This document shows, piece after piece, positions 6,293 through 8,308 of a DNA stretch of 8,308 bases. This stretch comes from Bacteroidota bacterium (lineage in GTDB: Bacteria > Bacteroidota > Bacteroidia > Chitinophagales > Chitinophagaceae): assembly GCA_023429365.1 (NCBI GenBank), contig JAEYVW010000029.1, positions 1 to 8,308 on the forward strand. Direction: 5' to 3'. Below the pieces are notes generated by a model, which was not told the DNA's origin, made no database searches, and saw only the letters and a program-made list of their open reading frames with translations. Within the stretch, counting starts at the first letter, position 1, and each line of letters begins with the position of its first letter. Made by a program: the position numbers and the translations under genes.

Positions 6293-7348
6293 CTAGAACT
6301 GGTTAACAGTATTTGTACCTACAGCGTTGTTTGCAGCGATCACTTTCTGGCTCAGCCTGGGCATAGCAGGTGCCTTATGCCGCAAATATAATTGTTCGCC
6401 GTCGGCAGGTTGCATATGAGGTTGCAGGTGATTATACTCAAGGAGTGATTCTATCCTGATGCCCTGCTCCTGGGCGATATCCTGGAGGGTCTCACCCGCT
6501 TTTACCACATGAATCTCAGCAGCGCCACTTTTTCTTTTACGTTGCAGGAAGATCAACTGATCCTGGTACACGGTTTCCAGTTCAGGAAGCTCATTAAACT
6601 CAAAAATCCTTTTCAACGAAACATTATATTGTTGTGCAAGGGAGAGATATGAAATGCCCGCGTGTGCATACACTACTCTTGTATCGTTGATCTTAAACTC
6701 GCCAGCCGGATAATTTTTAGCAGGCTTGGGGATCACATTATTTACAGGATTGCTAACAGCTATCACCGCATCGACCGGGGCTGCCATATCATCGTTCCTG
6801 GCAAGCATCGATTCTTTGGGCTCCATTTTGCCCATCGCGATCAGGGTATAATCCTGCAATTGATACTTTTCAACAAGCTTTATGATGATCTGCGGGTATT
6901 TCGGATTGGTAGCATAACCTGCTTTTTTCAGGCCATTTGCCCAACCAGAGAAATCGAGTGGATCGAGCGTAAAAAGAGAAGCATAGCGTTTACTGCCTTT
7001 TAAGAAGTCAGAATGATCACGATATGAGTCAAGAGGATCTGCGTATTTACGAAAACATTCATTCGGAGCGTCGTCGGTATGCTTTACCGATTCACCGGTC
7101 CAGTTTGATTTACATTTGATGCCAAAATGATTATTGGAACGTCTTACCAGATCGCTGGTTCCAGCCGCGGTCTCGTGTATTCCCTGCGCGAGTTTGATGG
7201 CAGCCGGGATACCGGTTCTATGCATTTCCGCAATAGCAATATCGCGATAGGTTTCGATATAATTTTTAATCACCTCTTCCTGTTGTGCCTGAACTGTTAG
7301 TCCGGCAAACAACAGAAATGAAAACAGGCAAATGCGGAAATTCTGCAT
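6293..7348 (-). CDS. Secreted glucosaminidase with two LysM domains
   Basis: Predicted peptidoglycan hydrolase (endo-beta-N-acetylglucosaminidase, FlgJ/GH73-like) acting outside the cytoplasmic membrane in cell-wall turnover. The N-terminus is a typical Sec signal (about 1-21, hydrophobic core CLFSFLLFAGLTV, cleavage after VQA). The glucosaminidase domain runs about 25-168: LAQGIHETAAGTSDL supplies the expected catalytic glutamate E59, followed by NNHFGIKC and FRKYADPLDSYRDHSDFL, which are typical of this family. A linker of about 55 residues leads to LysM 1 (about 225-269) and LysM 2 (about 279-323, HVVKAGETLQDIA), which should bind glycan chains. No membrane anchor is visible. The ATG at 7348 follows the methyltransferase gene by 31 bases, so it is probably in the same transcript. 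Confidence 0.92.
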   Translation of the reverse strand: MQNFRICLFSFLLFAGLTVQAQQEEVIKNYIETYRDIAIAEMHRTGIPAAIKLAQGIHETAAGTSDLVRRSNNHFGIKCKSNWTGESVKHTDDAPNECFRKYADPLDSYRDHSDFLKGSKRYASLFTLDPLDFSGWANGLKKAGYATNPKYPQIIIKLVEKYQLQDYTLIAMGKMEPKESMLARNDDMAAPVDAVIAVSNPVNNVIPKPAKNYPAGEFKINDTRVVYAHAGISYLSLAQQYNVSLKRIFEFNELPELETVYQDQLIFLQRKRKSGAAEIHVVKAGETLQDIAQEQGIRIESLLEYNHLQPHMQPADGEQLYLRHKAPAMPRLSQKVIAANNAVGTNTVNQF

Positions 7349-7379
7349 GGATAGGAGGATTATGATTTTAAAATTTCAA

Positions 7380-8018
7380 TTATCGTTTTCTGGCCAGGTA
7401 AAGTCCATCGCGTAAAGTGATCGCTACTTTATCTACTTCTTTGCAGGCGCGCACAAATTCGTTAAATTCTCTGATGGCTTTGGCATTCTTTCCTTTTACG
7501 GGCTGCTCCATCACTTCGCCATGGAAAAAAATATTATCTGCTAAGATAAAACCGTTTTGGCGTACCTGGGGCAAAACAATCTTAAAATATTCTATATATG
7601 AAACCTTATCTGCGTCAATGAAAACAAGATCCCAGGTTTCATTCAAAGCAGGAATTACCTCTAACGCATTTCCGGTATGTAAAATTATCCGGTCAGCATA
7701 TTCAGAGCGATCAAAAAAGCCACGCGCAGTGGCCGCGTCTTTCTCTCTCAATTCAATAGTGTGCAACTGGCCATCAGCAGCCAGTCCCCTGGCCAGGCAA
7801 AGAGCGCTATAACCAGTAAATGTGCCGATCTCCAGGATACGGCGGGGCTGGATCATCCGGCTGATCATCTCCAGGAGTTTGCCCTGCAGATGCCCGCTGA
7901 GCATCTGGTACTCTGTATGATTCTCCTTAGTAAAAAGATTCACTTCCCGGAGCAGGTCGTCTTCCGGCGAGGTGAGTGACTTAGCATATTCCTGGATGCC
8001 TGGATCAATAATATTCAA
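7380..8018 (-). CDS. Class I SAM-dependent O-methyltransferase (Methyltransf_3 family)
   Basis: Transfers a methyl group from S-adenosylmethionine to a hydroxyl of an unidentified, probably catechol-like, substrate in the cytoplasm. Visible motifs: the SAM-binding glycine loop LEIGTFTGYSA (62-72), the acidic residue ending strand 2 (E89 in HTIEL), the metal/catalytic segment FIDADK (D135, D137) and LADNIFFHG with D161-N162. These are the divalent-metal ligands of catechol and caffeoyl-CoA O-methyltransferases. At 212 residues it is a standard small bacterial family member. The start is TTG at 8018: an in-frame stop lies 15 bases upstream (8031-8033), no ATG or GTG occurs between, and the next ATG (residue 39) would remove the N-terminal helices of the family. 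It begins 5 bases after the symporter stop, suggesting translational coupling. Confidence 0.93.
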   Translation of the reverse strand: MNIIDPGIQEYAKSLTSPEDDLLREVNLFTKENHTEYQMLSGHLQGKLLEMISRMIQPRRILEIGTFTGYSALCLARGLAADGQLHTIELREKDAATARGFFDRSEYADRIILHTGNALEVIPALNETWDLVFIDADKVSYIEYFKIVLPQVRQNGFILADNIFFHGEVMEQPVKGKNAKAIREFNEFVRACKEVDKVAITLRDGLYLARKR

Positions 8019-8023
8019 AACAG

Positions 8024-8308
8024 TTATTGTTTAAGCGAAGCTGTAGGCTTCTCTGATATCAACATTAGACCCATAAAAGTAAGAAATCCATTGATGATGA
8101 GTAATTCTATGCCCACCTGGTATCCGCCGAGTACCTCTGCGGAGTATTTGCTCAACAGGTAAGAAAGCACAGGCGCTACCAGGCAAATCACCGTAACCAC
8201 AAGTCCATCTTTTATCACACGCTTTGTCAGGATACCAAAAGCAAACAAACCTAAAAGTGGTCCGTATGTATATCCCGCCAGGTCAAGGATAACATAAATG
8301 ATGGATTT
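8024..8308 (-). CDS. Sodium:solute symporter, C-terminal end (5' part beyond window)
   Basis: The frame is open to the right edge, so only the last 94 residues of a larger membrane protein are present. The segment LAGYTYGPLLGLFAFGILTKR, written here without its preceding residues, resembles the late transmembrane region of sodium:solute symporters (SSS family) common in Bacteroidota. Three hydrophobic helices are visible: about residues 3-28 of the visible part, then GLVVTVICLVAPVLSYLL, then IELLIINGFLTFMGLMLI, followed by a short polar tail ending ASLKQ. The substrate cannot be judged from this fragment. An internal TTG at 8248 is not the start, because the similarity continues upstream of it. 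First visible gene of the minus-strand run. Confidence 0.8.
   Translation of the reverse strand, partial: KSIIYVILDLAGYTYGPLLGLFAFGILTKRVIKDGLVVTVICLVAPVLSYLLSKYSAEVLGGYQVGIELLIINGFLTFMGLMLISEKPTASLKQ

Noticed and set aside
7352..7415. A plus-strand mini-ORF of 17 codons (ATG at 7362) preceded by a perfect AGGAGG
   Set aside because: It is antisense to the methyltransferase 3' end and the following gap, encodes no recognisable peptide, and Bacteroidota rarely rely on Shine-Dalgarno sequences; the AGGAGG is probably coincidental.
8024..8248. A free-standing 74-residue small membrane protein
   Set aside because: The frame stays open to the right edge and the upstream residues (AGYTYGPLLG) continue the symporter similarity, so it is the end of a larger gene.

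Overview
The window looks like ordinary chromosomal DNA of a Bacteroidota bacterium, most likely a member of the Chitinophagaceae or a close relative. This is inferred from several things. Start codons lack Shine-Dalgarno sequences. A good match to the Bacteroidota -7 promoter element (TAnnTTTG) sits upstream of the tRNA. A von Willebrand A protein carries an N-terminal carboxypeptidase-regulatory-like domain, and a secreted glucosaminidase carries LysM repeats. The gene products also resemble remembered Chitinophagaceae proteins; no search was run.

Layout. Positions 1-2030 (minus strand) hold most of a long RelA/SpoT-type (p)ppGpp synthetase/hydrolase whose last part (ACT domain) lies beyond the left edge. 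The 274 bases from 2031 to 2304 are non-coding and rich in small structure: a leader inverted repeat, a perfect 16-bp palindrome beside a -7-like box, copies of an AAGTTTAA motif, and a G-free hexamer-periodic tract that runs up to the tRNA. A tRNA-Leu (anticodon TAG) occupies 2305-2386. It is followed by a 16-bp inverted repeat and then the trigger factor gene tig (2474-3862, plus strand), which may be transcribed together with the tRNA.

From 3859 to the right edge everything reads on the minus strand as one closely packed run, probably an operon with its promoter outside the window. In order of transcription it encodes the C-terminal end of a sodium:solute symporter (8308-8024), a class I SAM-dependent O-methyltransferase (8018-7380, TTG start), a secreted glucosaminidase with two LysM domains (7348-6293), hypoxanthine phosphoribosyltransferase (6266-5733) and an exported YfbK-like VWA protein (5700-3859). 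Gaps are 5 to 32 bases. The last gene converges on tig, and the two stop codons share the tetranucleotide TTAA.

Functionally these are mainly housekeeping genes: stringent response, nascent-chain folding, purine salvage, cell-wall turnover and solute uptake. Hpt makes IMP/GMP, and in other bacteria it is a target of (p)ppGpp, a plausible but unproven link to the synthetase nearby. I found no CRISPR array, insertion sequence, phage gene, toxin-antitoxin pair or defence system, and no coding region that looks like an undescribed system. The least explained DNA is the repeat-rich stretch from 2031 to 2473 around the tRNA.
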